Of a stretch of DNA of 64,000 bases, positions 1 through 10,106 are shown piece after piece. The translations under genes and the position numbers were made by a program. The stretch comes from Hermatobates lingyangjiaoensis (Eukaryota; Arthropoda; Insecta; Hemiptera; Hermatobatidae). Below the pieces are notes generated by a model. The model ran no database searches. It was not told the origin of the DNA and was given only the letters and a program-made list of their open reading frames with translations. Location: positions 434,001-498,000 of the forward strand of contig JAPFBL010000236.1 in the NCBI GenBank assembly GCA_026182355.1, written 5' to 3'. The first letter of the stretch is position 1, and every line of letters begins with the position of its first letter.

Positions 1-1235
1 AAGAATGACTACCGATGAAACAAAAACTCGTTAAACGGCTAACGTTATCACCAGGTAGGGGATAGTTTTCATTAGATATTTCATCAGGATATTTCCTGAC
101 TTCGATCGTTAGATGTATATCATTAATATATATGAAATCATACGTACAAAACAATGTATAAAAATGCTCGATGTTTTTATAAAAAATATGTTTTTATTGA
201 AGTTACTTATTGTACAACATAATTTCTGAACCAGTCGATTATCTGACAGTTATTAAAATGTATGAATGTGTGAATAAAATATTTAAATAATTAAAAGATT
301 CTTTGCATATACGTCATTTTTTCTTGGATAGATTACAAAAACGCTGAGACCTTGGACAAATATAAGAGCAAGACGAATGCAGTTGTTAATTCCATATTAA
401 TATAAATTAGTCTGAATTGAAGTTGCAATGTGGAGCAAGGGTACAAATGGCGTGTTTGCCGGACATGAGTGGGAAAATATTCGCAGAAGGTGGTTATTTT
501 AGTAAATAAAGACGGGGTCTTGTTTCCTTATTGGCGGGCGAGGCGTGGGTGTAGGCTAAAGTAGCTATTACTCCATCTAGATAATAGCGTCGGCTTCATC
601 GCTCCAGACAGATCGTTCTTTTTTTTTTCTTCTCATTTTACTAAAGTGCAATATAATATATATATATATGAATTATGTAAGATGAACTAACACCTTGAAA
701 GAAACTTTTTCAGATTTGACCAAAGTGATTAAACGACTCAGTTCTATTACAGGTATTACCAACAATTATAAAGGCACATAAACAAAATTCATTTTTATTT
801 TCAGGTGCGGTCTTACATGCAGTAGGCTTGTATTAATACTGAAAATTGGCAGTTCGTATATTAACCATGACAATAAACATTTCATGTGGGAGATGAAGAA
901 TCTTGTAGGGTCAGTTATTACAGAGTGATTGCAGATGTCTGGATTAATACGAATTCATACAAATACAAAAAAAAGAAGAATATGAAAAATAAGATCATAG
1001 TGCATGGGAATGAATAGGTTCATGCACTGGTTAACGGAAGCTCCTTTAAAATTCATACCAAGAGTTAGCTTAGTGGAAACCAAACTAACGTTAAAAAAAA
1101 GCAACCCACCGAATAATACTGAATTAGTAGACGCAATTTCGGGAAGTGCAGGTTGTTTAAAAAGAATTCACTTTCCAGTTAGGATGGTTATATGCTTAAC
1201 TGAAATTATAGTTCTCCATATTCAAATTTGTTACT
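1..1235. other. AT-rich stretch, no gene recognised
   Basis: No coding region, repeat family or RNA gene can be supported here. The open frame at 1004-1258 (84 codons) has no recognisable domain and runs into a repeat fragment, so I treat it as chance. A short pyrimidine run lies at 617-632 and a small TA run at 653-668. Confidence 0.5.
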
Positions 1236-1318
1236 TCTATGAAAAATGTTTTACATAAAAACCGAAACATTGGCATTTAGAGTTTAATATGAACTTGTAA
1301 CACTGACCAAAACCCGCC
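1236..1318 (+). repeat. degenerate PLE end fragment (A6-less hammerhead-like family)
   Basis: The fragment holds CUAUGA, an A/U-rich arm, GAAAC and a UUGGC box, followed by a segment (gagtttaatatgaac) that recurs near 17.2, 37.3, 59.6 and 60.8 kb. The layout resembles the hammerhead modules elsewhere in the window, but the CUGANGA core is replaced by CUAUGA. The homology to the other copies is seen directly; the relation to hammerheads is inferred. Confidence 0.5.
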
Positions 1319-1448
1319 TAATATTTACTTATGTTCTATCAGATGGTCAATACATTATATATATTGTACATAAATAATATATATAAACATATATACATTA
1401 AACAGTTGCACTGTTATATATATATATATAACAGTTGCACGTTAAAAA

Positions 1449-1552
1449 TGTAGCAACACATAAACAGAACGAGAAAGTTGCCTTCAATATTTTAAACTGC
1501 GCCTCGAAATATTGAAAGTAAGTGTCTCGTTCATTTTATCTGTTGCTACTTT
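1449..1552. repeat. inverted repeat, about 45-bp arms
   Basis: A left arm beginning gtagcaacacataaa is mirrored by a right arm ending tttatctgttgctac, with imperfections. A related segment with cacatagaaagaaac follows at 1650-1715 and again at 7270-7330. Each copy borders (TA)n. These look like PLE end fragments of a further family, but I could not place a full hammerhead core in them. Confidence 0.5.
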
Positions 1553-2036
1553 TTTAGCAGTACTATTTTGTCCAGTTATGACCTATTCTTTATTTAAGGT
1601 TATATATATATATATATATATATATAAGTTACACTTAAAATAAACAGTGACACATAGAAAGAAACAGAACAAAGGACTCGTTTTTCAATATTCCAACCGT
1701 TATGGCAGTCGTCCTTAAGAAAGAAACTGAATTGACGGAGGGACGACAGTCGACTGAAGAACATCTCTGGTTAGAGAGTGAAAGCAGTGCTGCCGCGAAG
1801 GAGAAAAAACTAATGTGTCAAGTGAAATTTGAAAGAAATTTAAAGAAGAAAAAAGGGGAAGAAAACAGAAAATATAAAAACTATATACTAATATATAAGG
1901 TAGGTCATCATCAGGTTTTTAAATTAGGTACTTAAGAACTTATGTATTTTTAATGTTTTAACCGCAATCCTGAAAGTCGTTTGCTAACTTGATTTGGCAA
2001 TTATCACTTTCACAAAGGGAGATCGTGAGAATAATA
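1553..2036. other. TA microsatellite and unclassified repeat flank
   Basis: Contains (TA)n at about 1601-1626 and the cacatagaaagaaac segment. The 77-codon open frame at 1702-1935 is Lys/Glu-rich and shows no domain; I do not call it a gene. Confidence 0.4.
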
Positions 2037-2042
2037 GAAGCG

Positions 2043-2087
2043 ATTAGTAAAAAAGTTGTGAACGCAGAATCTGCTATCAATTTCAAC
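2043..2087 (+). pseudogene. PLE N-terminal coding scrap
   Basis: Fifteen codons read ISKKVVNAESAINFN. This closely matches TSKKVVNAEAAVYFN in the PLE N-terminal segment at 62030-62203, so it is the same protein region. Stops lie just upstream in frame and (TA)n follows, so only this scrap survives. The match inside the window is direct; assignment to PLEs rests on the longer copy. Confidence 0.5.
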
Positions 2088-2114
2088 ATATATATGATCA
2101 AATCACAATATGAT

Positions 2115-2140
<26 letters not shown>

Positions 2141-2147
<7 letters not shown>

Positions 2148-2260
2148 AATGTAGACAAAGAAACATAGAGAAATTAAAAAACAGACACTTCCATTTTCTA
2201 ATTTTTTTGTTTGAAACGAAGTTTAATTTCTATATGTTTCTCAATCTACACTGAACTTTT
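2141..2260. repeat. inverted repeat of a PLE-like end (family B)
   Basis: The arm at 2141-2180 (caatgtagacaaagaaacat) is mirrored at 2222-2260, and a third copy lies at 2502-2546. All touch (TA)n tracts (about 2112-2142 and 2552-2592). No intact hammerhead core was found in these copies. Confidence 0.5.
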
Positions 2261-2316
2261 TTTGTCCGTTTCGGATAGTATTTTCATCGAAAAAGTGTAG
2301 GTATATATATATATAA

Positions 2317-2440
2317 AGATTTCACATGAACACGTCAAATAACAATCAATGATCAAACCACAATATGAAATGGGAAAACAAGACTAAGATCTTTCAACCG
2401 TAACAAGCGGTCTTAATCAGAGTCAAAGACTCAACTGGAT
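2317..2440 (-). repeat. PLE family A end fragment
   Basis: Family A is recognised by a block that, on its sense strand, runs: CUGACGA core, GACCG hairpin, GAAAGAUCUUAGUC, a TTTTCCC stretch, TTGTGGTTTGATCATTG, then CACGTGTTTATGTGAAATC and (TA)n. This minus-strand copy has CTGATTA in place of CTGACGA, which breaks the conserved hammerhead core. It ends in a TA run at about 2303-2315. Confidence 0.7.
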
Positions 2441-2552
2441 TGGTTGGGTCAAACTTCGGATTAAACATCGGTTCAAACAGAAAATTAGAGACTGGAAGTG
2501 TGTGTTTTTAATTTCTCTATGTTTCTTTGTCTACACTGAACTTTAAATACTC

Positions 2553-2596
<44 letters not shown>

Positions 2597-2648
2597 ATTA
2601 AAAGAAATAAATCAAAATTCATAACCTGCCTACAACTTGTATTCACTT

Positions 2649-2684
2649 GCTCTCTGACGACGTGAAAACGAAAGGCCTCAGAGC
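2649..2684 (+). ncRNA. hammerhead-like ribozyme module, family C
   Basis: All parts of a minimal type I hammerhead can be read in order: stem I 5' strand GCUCU (2649-2653), CUGACGA (2654-2660), one extra C, a short stem II GU/AC around a GAAA loop (2662-2669), GAAA (2670-2673), a palindromic stem III AGGCCU (2673-2678), C17 (2679) and stem I 3' strand AGAGC (2680-2684). All five stem I pairs are Watson-Crick. The expected cleavage point is after 2679. A palindromic stem III is too short to close well in cis and could pair between two molecules, as described for PLE and retrozyme hammerheads. Activity is inferred, not shown; the extra base after CUGACGA departs from the textbook core. Confidence 0.65.
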
Positions 2685-2799
2685 GACTAGCTTCATTCAT
2701 TTGTGGTGAGTTACCTGAATATTTATATCACGTGTTATTGTGACAAATTTGTATATATATATAAAATATATGCAGAAAAATCACAATAAATAAGCACGT

Positions 2800-2929
2800 G
2801 ATGCAATCAATGAAGTTTAAACCACAATGGAAAAAGGAAAACAATAGAAATAAATGCTCTGAGGCCTTTCAATATATTTCATCAGAGCATTTATGTATAT
2901 CGTTTTCCTTTTTCCATTGTGGTTTAAAC

Positions 2930-2938
<9 letters not shown>
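2800..2938. repeat. family C inverted pair beside (TA)n
   Basis: The left arm at about 2803-2860 is mirrored at 2885-2935 (aagtttaaaccacaatgg and its complement). The centre (2853-2892) reads on the minus strand as CUGAUGA, AAUAUAUU, GAAA, GGCCUC, AGAGC. Relative to the copy at 2649, a CU is missing before CUGAUGA, so stem I no longer lines up. A long TA tract follows (2933-2975). Confidence 0.6.
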
Positions 2939-2976
<38 letters not shown>

Positions 2977-3019
2977 TAGTGTATATATAAATTATAAAGA
3001 GCAGTACTATTAAGAAAAG

Positions 3020-5305
3020 TAAAAATTATTTCAAATTAAGAGGAATAACTTAATTTTTACTTCATTGCAATTACATAATATTAGGTCAATTCCATGTTAC
3101 GTTTTGTATTTATTTAACTGCTATAATAGTAGTTACTTAAGGTCAGCTGTACATGATGCCCAAGATGTAAGACGGGGTGTGATTTAAGACATCTCGAATC
3201 AATTGCGTTCTAATATTGAATTGAAAAGAAGCTGGGTCTTGTGAAAGTCTGCCTTGTCCCCTTACATCTGAAGGACTTGTCTTTCCGAGAATCAAAACCG
3301 CATTAGGCAAACACCAAACAAAACCCGAGTGATCAATCAACCACCGTTTAGGGAACTTGGGCTCGGCTCAAAAATAAAAAATCTCTCTTCTACTGGGTAA
3401 AAAAAATTTGTCTTCTGCCAACTGATTAGACTTGATGTTATGGGGGGTAACAGTCCTTTTAAGGATTTGAAATCAACATTATGCAAAATTTGAAAGTCTT
3501 TGCTGACTGTTGTGGTTTTTTAAGAGGGCAAATGCAAAGCTGGTTAATACCTAATAAGTCGTTTGGGTGCAGCGCATGCGTCACTCCACACCTACTTGTG
3601 CCTTATTCTGTTGGGCATTATATGCAAAACAGCAAGCTGATTCACACAATCATCCCCCGCAGTCTTGGCCACCCACAATCTCTCAGAGCACTTCCGTCTT
3701 AACTAGAGACAGTTGGCCGCTGCTCCTCTTTTATCTGAAACACAATAGTAATTGCCTTTAATGTCATAGCAAAGAACAACAAACAGTAGCAGAATGCCAT
3801 TTTTTTTAGAAATTAAATGTAAAATGATTTAGGTTTATAAGGTATTTTTCATACATAGTCGTAATTATTGCCGTGGACAAGTCTTTATATCCTATATGGG
3901 ACAGACAAGCTTTAACAGTTTCTTAAATAAAATATTCAATATCTTTATGAACTCCAGTGCTAGTTAACATCACTGACACTCTACCACTAACACAAGGTAT
4001 TACTCATTTTACTGACAGTAAATCTTGAAAAAATCTACTTCGAATTCTAAACCGATAACATGTTTTGAAGTTACTTGACTCAATTTGTTGACATTTTTAA
4101 GATAATATCTGTATGTGAGGGTGGGTTGTTATGTATTCAAAATTATCTAATCACTTCACAGATTACGATTTGACAGATGGTCATGAAATTCGTTAGACAT
4201 ATAATCCTTGGTATGTAAATATGCTCTATTGTTTTCGCAAAATATTACATAATGCAAAAATTATCGGTACAAGAGCTTATTTCTTTCACATTATTTTCTC
4301 TGGTTATTCTGGAGACATGAAATATTTCATTTAATTCGCACTTTAAAATTTACAATCTATGATGAAAATTGGTTAACCTTGGGTCATCAAACAGCAATTT
4401 AATGCTAAAAAATAAACATATTCTGAAATTTTATGATTGGCTGTTACATTTGAAAGTTTATAGGATTTAAAGTAATACTAATCCTACTTGTTTCATTTCG
4501 TAACTGAATCATAATTATTAAACAGAAACATACTTTCCAAGAGTTCGTCAACTATTCCAGCTGTTTTCATTATAACAGGAAAACATTTGTGCAAAAAAAA
4601 AAAAAAATTAATTGACTGTTTGTTATTTTGAATAATTGGTTATATACAGTAAAACTGAGTACAAACCATTCGATTTTTTCTTTTGTGTCCAGGTGTAACA
4701 CTATTCTACATCAAGGTTTATATAATGGTTCGAAAAGTTGATACTCATAATTTTCTAATTTTGTAAGAGTCGCCTGTCAGGAGGAGTACTTTTCTTGATG
4801 ATGACAAATAATTACGAAATAAAAACGTGTTTTTTTCTTTAAACAATAATTTTCTGTTTGTTTCTTTCCCGGTTCGTTTACTGTTCTAGAGGACCTATTC
4901 CTTTTGATTGCATGTATACATCGATTGTATATACAGCTTATGGTGAAAGTAAAACAAAGATAAACACAAACAGTGTTTATTTGAGTGAACATTGTTGAGG
5001 TTACTTTATTCTGGAGTGTTGTGCTGAGTTTTAGTGAAATTTGATTTATTTAGTTCCTTTGAGTGAACAGTGTTGAGGATACTTGTAATGGTATGTTATT
5101 AGCCTAGTCGAAGGTTTTGTCCGGTTAAGATTGTTGTTCTTTTAAATAATGTAAATTTCATTTTCTTAGTCAACAAATTTTTACTTCTGCCTGTGAAAAA
5201 GTTTTTAAAATAAACCCAAGAAGTCGGCAATGAGAGTTTGATTTTTGAGCCTAGAAAATTTCACCGAATCCCGATTAGATAACATACCTATTATATCATA
5301 TATAC
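3020..5305. other. gene-free AT-rich stretch
   Basis: No gene supported. Between 3140 and 3760 the base composition is more even, but the open frames there (3143-3340 minus, 3481-3702 plus) show no domain and no splice pattern I can defend. The rest is AT-rich with short homopolymer runs. Confidence 0.4.
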
Positions 5306-5309
5306 ATAT

Positions 5310-5415
5310 ATAAAGATTACACATAAACACGTGAAATAACAATCAATGATCAAACCACAATATGAAATTGGAAAATAAGACAAGCGGTCTTCGTCAGAGT
5401 CAAAAAGCCAACTGA
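5310..5415 (-). repeat. PLE family A end fragment with internal deletion
   Basis: Carries the CACGTG / AACAATCAATGATCAAACC part and the CGGTCTTCGTCAGAGTC part of family A, but the roughly 20 bases between AAAATAAGAC and AAGCGG are deleted. This removes GAAA and one side of stem II, so this copy cannot form the hammerhead fold. Confidence 0.65.
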
Positions 5416-5439
5416 AACAGTAATTAAGTTTAATAGATC

Positions 5440-5760
5440 AAATATTATAAACATTAGTAACGGTCCCTTCAAACTTGATACTTTCGTTACGAGGGCAATA
5501 GCCTCTTCTAAGAGGGTTGACAGCTAGCGGACAGTTTCTTACTCTTTCTTATTGTACTCCTTTGTTTGCCCAAACATCCCTTTCTGGACATTAGTCCTTT
5601 CCAGCGCTTTCACCCTTTTAAAATACCACTCTTCCCTCCCACTCTTCTCAACCCCTCATCAGATGTTTTCTGTATCTAGGGTTTTTGACTCTGACGAAGA
5701 CCTCTTGTTACGGTTGAAAGATCTTAGTCTTGTTTTCCCATTTCATATTGTGGTTTGATT
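5440..5760 (+). repeat. PLE family A 3' region, long copy
   Basis: About 320 bases in sense orientation. It shares long blocks with 57690-58030 (inverted) and 58075-58400, including CATCCCTTTCTGGACATT and AGATGTTTTCTG. It ends in the family A hammerhead block, the TTGTGGTTTGAT tail and (TA)n at 5765-5786. Taken with the other copies, this is the untranslated 3' end of one PLE family. It is not the family of the coding copy that follows, whose own 3' end is different. Confidence 0.65.
5687..5729 (+). ncRNA. hammerhead-like ribozyme module, family A
   Basis: Stem I 5' GACU (5687-5690), CUGACGA (5691-5697), extra A, stem II GACC/GGUU (5699-5702 with 5712-5715; one G.U pair), GAAA (5716-5719), palindromic stem III AGAUCU (5719-5724), U17 (5725), stem I 3' AGUC (5726-5729). 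The four stem I pairs are perfect. In this copy the fifth stem II pair present in other family A copies is lost (T in place of G). Confidence 0.6.
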
Positions 5761-5791
5761 ATTGATATATATATATATATATATATACACA

Positions 5792-6922
5792 TTTGCAAAT
5801 CTTTTCATGGCGAAGCTGGAACAAGATTTCCTTGCCACTCGCAATCTCCTCCCCATCCTTTACGTACGATACATAGATGATATTTTTTTCCTGTGGCCCC
5901 ATGGTAAGCATGAGTTAGATCAGTTCCTTACGTCATTTAATTCCTTCTCTTCATCTATTTCCTTTACTCATCAAGTGTCCAATAACCTTATTACATTTTT
6001 GGATGTCAGCGTCACCTACGATTGGAGTCATCTTTCTACATCTGTCCATATCAAGCCTACTAACGCCCAGCAGTACCTGCATTTCAATAGTTGCCATCAC
6101 TCCCACGTAAAAAAAGCTATCCCCAGATCATTGTCCATACGCCTCCATAAAATTTGTAGCAGAATAAAAGATCGTTCCTTCCAAATAGATTTATTGAAAC
6201 AGAAATTTTCTGGCCAAGGATATCCTTCTAATTTCATTAACAACCGTATAGTCCCTGCAGACGTTCATCATAATTCAGGTCCTAGGAGGGATCGCAGTGA
6301 CTCTAATTTCCTCATCACCACTTATTTTCCTGGTGCTCATAGGCTGGGTGCAGTTGTCAGGGAGTTTTCCCCTATACTTTCTTCTTCCTCCTGTACTTCT
6401 TCAGTCTTTAGTGAGGCACCTTCCATTTCCTATCGAAAACCTGCTAATCTTCAATCTATCTTCTCTCACATCTCTTCTCCTAAGCCTCCAAAAACTGCTG
6501 GTGGTATGGTTCAATGTGGATGTCTTACTTGTCCTATCATCAATCCTGTTCCTTCCTTTACCTCTGTCCATAGTAAACGCACCTACCCTATCTCCCCTAT
6601 CTCTCACAAGACCTCTTCTACCTCTGGTAACTGCGTTTACCGTTTGGATTGCACCCAGTGTGATTCTTTTTATGTGGGTTTGGCTTCCACCAAGCTAAGC
6701 CTACGTATGAATAATCACAGGTCATCCGTTGGCAAACGCAGTGACCTTCCCGTTGCTACTCATGCCAGTTCTCACGGACTCAGTTTTAATGACTGTTTCC
6801 GTGTACAGGTCCTGAGACAGATTGATCAGACTAATTCGAAAGTTACTCTGAGAGCTTCAGAAGAAGCACTTATTAGTCTTCTGGGCGGTAGATCGGCTCC
6901 TGGGCTTAACCTCAATCGTTGA
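5792..6922 (+). CDS. Penelope-like retroelement polyprotein, 5'-truncated (RT C-terminus + GIY-YIG endonuclease)
   Basis: About 376 codons stay open from 5792 to a stop ending at 6922. The frame also runs back through (TA)n to 5762, but those YIYIYI codons are microsatellite. With residues counted from 5762: FANLFM (11-16), just after where motif B would be; the catalytic YIDD (37-40); LITFLDVSV (76-84); the PLE block KPTN..QYLHFNS (98-110) running on to IPRSLSIRLHKICS (120-133); a CxCxxC cluster (252-257); then the GIY-YIG nuclease with CVYRLDCTQC (291-300), FYVG (303-306) and RMNNH (315-319). PLE proteins insert by target-primed reverse transcription using this nuclease; that is family knowledge. 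The N-terminus and RT motifs up to B are missing, replaced by (TA)n and a family A end. The absence of stops or frameshifts in the rest suggests a young copy. It cannot be functional alone. Confidence 0.9.
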   Translation, partial: FANLFMAKLEQDFLATRNLLPILYVRYIDDIFFLWPHGKHELDQFLTSFNSFSSSISFTHQVSNNLITFLDVSVTYDWSHLSTSVHIKPTNAQQYLHFNSCHHSHVKKAIPRSLSIRLHKICSRIKDRSFQIDLLKQKFSGQGYPSNFINNRIVPADVHHNSGPRRDRSDSNFLITTYFPGAHRLGAVVREFSPILSSSSCTSSVFSEAPSISYRKPANLQSIFSHISSPKPPKTAGGMVQCGCLTCPIINPVPSFTSVHSKRTYPISPISHKTSSTSGNCVYRLDCTQCDSFYVGLASTKLSLRMNNHRSSVGKRSDLPVATHASSHGLSFNDCFRVQVLRQIDQTNSKVTLRASEEALISLLGGRSAPGLNLNR

Positions 6923-7198
6923 TTTCTTTTTTTTTTTTAAAGTTGTTATCAGCTTTTAATTTTATTTTAGTTAAATGGTTTCATTTTTTAATTTTTATTT
7001 GGCTTTTATCTCTTTATCTTCCCTGTCTACCTTTCCTCCGAAAGTTGGCTACACTGTTTGAGTGCTTCAGTTCGAACGCCAAGTCAGTCGTTATCAGCCT
7101 TTGGAGCGATTCACTTCTTTTCCTGAAGACGAGGACATCGAAATATAGTAGTGAGTTCAGTGGTTTCCTTTCTATGTGTTCTTTTTAAATTCTAGTTT
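6923..7198 (+). repeat. 3' untranslated end of the PLE coding copy
   Basis: T-rich leader with a poly-T run at 6929-6938, then a hammerhead-like module at 7112-7153 and a tail CTTTTTAAATTCTAGTTTA that runs into (TA)n at 7199-7222. The same tail appears near 45410-45440 and 58435-58530, marking other fragments of this PLE family. Confidence 0.65.
7112..7153 (+). ncRNA. hammerhead-like module of the coding PLE family
   Basis: CUGAAGA (7123-7129), extra C, a weak stem II GA/UC around GGACA (7131-7139), GAAA (7140-7143), palindromic stem III AUAU (7143-7146), A17 (7147). Stem I has an internal loop: the C.G pair next to the core plus CACU (7112-7115) with AGUG (7150-7153). Stem II is short, so this is a weaker candidate than families A, C, D and E, but it lies directly downstream of an identified PLE protein, where such ribozymes are known. 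Confidence 0.5.
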
Positions 7199-7349
7199 AT
7201 ATATATATATATATATATATATGATAAATAAAATGCTATCCAAAAGGACTGATAACACTTACAATAAACTGCGGCACATAGAAAGAAACGTAACAAAAAA
7301 CTCACTTTTCAATACTTCGACCGGTATGGTGGTATTATATATATATATA

Positions 7350-8462
7350 TTATACATTATTATAAGGAAGAAACATGAACACAGGGCACTAGTTATTTGT
7401 GGTCTTTCTTGATTTGAGATAGATACTGTATGTTATTGCACAGAGACTATTAAAGGTTCGACCGTAATTTTGCAGTGAATCAGGAATACATTGTTTTTGG
7501 GAGGCAACATTGCATGGGGTTCTTTGGTAGTCTCTTGCCACGTAAAGCTACAAATAAACAAGAAATAGCCTTCTAATGGTTCATGGCAAAACTATATTAT
7601 CTGTAATCATACCTAACACCTTTGGAGTAACTGACATTCAATATATATAACACCTCCTTAATGAGCAAAACAAGGAAACGAGTGATAGTGGAAGCGGGGA
7701 GAGTCCGTAAAGAGAAAGAATTGAACATAATAAGGACATCTGCTTGAATCGAAAGAATTATATAAAATACTTTTGACAATAGTATCATAGAAATTAGTGA
7801 TTTTTTTCTTAAATTTAGACATCGATATTTCTAAAGTAATATAGAAGTATTTTTTACAATATTGTTTATCGGAAAAAGGATCCACAAATTTTTATCATTG
7901 GTTAGGGGTCCACAAATTACCTAACTGGAAATAGTTAAGCTAGATTCGAAATAATATTAGCACTTATTTTTGGCAGATTATATCTACCACATTAGTGGTA
8001 TAGAGATAAGAGAATGTTTTAACTTTAAAGAAAAACAAATATTTTTTTCCAATACTGATGATGTCGAGTTGATCTAGAGAATCAAAAAATTATAAAACCT
8101 CAAAATACAAACAAAGCATTGAATCAATATAACTTTTATAATAGTAAAACTTTAGAAAAATGCTATTACACTGACTTAACTATAAAGAGAAAATTTTAAA
8201 AGAATAAACAATTGCTTGTTTTTGACGTACCGTTGGCACCTCCCCGGTAATGTTACTTTCCTCATGTTTTAACTGGCACCATATAAGTGAACCGAACTTG
8301 TCAATCCTTATAAACCTCATATACAAGAATATAGATTGAGACATATGTATTTCTAACTTTTTTTCTACTGTCAACTTTAGATACTCGAGAAATTAAAGTT
8401 ATTATTTTAATTTATTAATTATTATTTTAAATTCATGCATTTCGTCATTACCACAGAGGTTA
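7350..8462. other. AT-rich stretch, no gene
   Basis: Short open frames on the minus strand (7597-7788, 7658-7885, 8180-8374) have no domain and overlap one another. Nothing supportable beyond simple AT-rich DNA. Confidence 0.4.
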
Positions 8463-8672
8463 GTATTATTAATATTAAACATATAATATACCGTCTTACC
8501 TCGTACACTGCTGCTGTAGCTCTCAGACCGGTTTTGGGTGTCACCTTAGGAAAGATTCTAAGATTCCTTAGATCAGTTCTTGTTGAAGATGGGTGACACT
8601 TGAAACCGGTCCGAGAGCTACAGCAGCAGTGTACGAAGTAAGACGGTATATTATATGTTTAATATTAATAAT
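8463..8672. repeat. inverted repeat with hammerhead-like centre, family H
   Basis: Arms 8463-8552 and 8590-8672 pair over about 80 bases, sharing CTCGTACACTGCTGCTGTAG-type sequence and the flank AATATTAAACATATAATATA. The plus-strand right arm reads UUGAAGA (8583-8589), extra U, GGGU/ACUU (8591-8594 and 8598-8601), GAAA (8602-8605), palindromic stem III ACCGGU (8605-8610), C17 (8611), with stem I UUCUUG pairing CGAGAG through G.U wobbles. The first core base is U instead of the required C, so cleavage is doubtful. Confidence 0.55.
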
Positions 8673-9744
8673 TATTATTATATAAAGGTATGATTTTTTT
8701 AAGACCAATCTTTCTATGAAAGAAGATGTTTTCTTGAAGGCTTTCTTTCTTTGTTTTTTTTTTCCCCAAGATTGTGATATCACTTGACCATTTACATTAA
8801 GTTTTCTTCATCTCCTAACTCGTTTCCCCCTGCTGTGTTATAAGTTGCCACAATCTTTTTTAAGTTAATGTGTTCAGTTCAACACGAAGGCCACAATATC
8901 AAACCTGCTTGCTTTAAGACGTCCATCAACACCTTTCAACGTGTCGTTCTTTAAAATACCAACAGTTGGCCCTCACTACTCCCTCTTGTCCCCTTTATTT
9001 TTTTGCATGCTAATCAAGCCTGAGAGCTTTACAGATCTGCTCCTAATTTGGTAATGCAGTTAGTCGCTTTTACTCAGCTTTATTTACATCTATGCTAATA
9101 GGTCATGGACCAATAGCAGAAAGCGCCTTTTTCAGCAAGGCTTGACCTTATAGATTCGAGCGCGCACATTTTATTAACTAAAACTGTAAATAAATCATGT
9201 TTGCAAAAAATAATTATTTTATACAATTCCTGACAACAGAGCAAGACTATTACAATAAATTTTATTGAATGATGTAATTCCAATTCAAAGCATTTGCAAT
9301 GGTTATGGCTATTTAATTTACAACATCGCTATATATTTGCAACACTCTTCACCCACATGAACATACGCAAATATTATTTCCATAAGGGTTTCACATAATG
9401 TGATTTTCGTATAAACTGAATTGTTTAATATAATAAATAATAACAGCCGTTAAATAGGTTAGGGGAATTAGTTTGCCTATGTGGTCATATTTCATATGTT
9501 GGAAATAAGAACCTTATTAAACAAAAAAAAAGGAGAAAATATTTTTAGTCAAAATTTTGGAAGTTAGTATACGTTGAAGTGAGAAATTTCAACATAATAA
9601 TTTTGCTTGTTACAAAAAGACTGTAGATACAAAACAATGTAGGAGGTGTAAAGTTACTAAAGCAATAAAAGACTCTACACTTTGAGATAAGTTGCACAGA
9701 GATATTTGGGTAGACTAGTTAGCTGACTCGCAGGAAACTGTATG
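8673..9744. other. AT-rich stretch, no gene
   Basis: No gene, RNA or repeat family recognised. The small minus-strand frames (8568-8783, 9095-9283) lack any domain; the first lies largely inside the inverted repeat. Confidence 0.4.
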
Positions 9745-9808
9745 AACATATATATATGATGTAATTTTTTTGAGGGTTGAGCTCTAATGATTTGAAACTA
9801 GTCCTTTG

Positions 9809-9846
9809 GCCGACGTTTCGACATATATTTATGTCATCTTCAGGGC
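9809..9846 (-). ncRNA. hammerhead-like module, family D (minus copy)
   Basis: Complement of the module at 9940-9977 with the same parts: stem I GCC/GGC, CUGAAGA, extra U, stem II GACAUA/UAUGUC, GAAA, stem III ACGU, C17. All core bases are retained. Confidence 0.6.
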
Positions 9847-9939
9847 TACAACATGTTTTTTGAGGGTTGAGGTCTAATGATTTGAAACTAGTCCGACATT
9901 TCAAATCATTAGACCTCAACCCTCAAAAAACATGTTGTA

Positions 9940-9977
9940 GCCCTGAAGATGACATAAATATATGTCGAAACGTCGGC
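9940..9977 (+). ncRNA. hammerhead-like module, family D (plus copy)
   Basis: Stem I GCC (9940-9942) pairs GGC (9975-9977). Core CUGAAGA 9943-9949, extra U 9950, stem II GACAUA (9951-9956) with UAUGUC (9961-9966), GAAA 9967-9970, palindromic stem III ACGU 9970-9973, C17 9974. Stem II is a perfect 6-bp helix whose sequence differs from those of families A and E, so pairing is kept while sequence changes. Confidence 0.65.
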
Positions 9978-10058
9978 AAAAGGAGTAGTTTCAAATCATT
10001 AGACCTCAACCCTCAAAAAAATTACATCATATACATATTGGGTCAAGAAAGCAAATAA

Positions 10059-10060
<2 letters not shown>

Positions 10061-10104
<44 letters not shown>
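10061..10104. repeat. (TA)n microsatellite
   Basis: About 22 uninterrupted AT dinucleotides follow the family D palindrome. Confidence 0.95.

Positions 10105-10106
<2 letters not shown>

Larger units (their letters stand above)
9745..10028. repeat. near-perfect PLE inverted repeat, family D
   Basis: A block with TTTGAGGGTTGAGGTCTAAT, a gap, GGCCGACGTTTCG and the TGTCATCTTCAGGGC module is mirrored around 9890-9905. The same TTTGAGGGTTGAGG block also recurs inside each arm, so the structure is a palindrome built of direct and inverted copies. The mirrored open frames at 9719-9919 (minus) and 9867-10058 (plus) are by-products of this symmetry. A hammerhead-like module sits in each arm, one per strand. 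Confidence 0.75.

Noticed and set aside
6297..6698. Leucine-rich 133-codon frame inside the PLE coding copy
   Set aside because: It is a shifted-frame shadow of the identified reverse transcriptase/GIY-YIG frame.
9719..10058. Two mirrored frames encoding nearly the same peptide (LDLNPQKTCCSPEDDINICR)
   Set aside because: They arise from the family D palindrome being read on both strands; the peptide overlaps the hammerhead-like module and has no domain.
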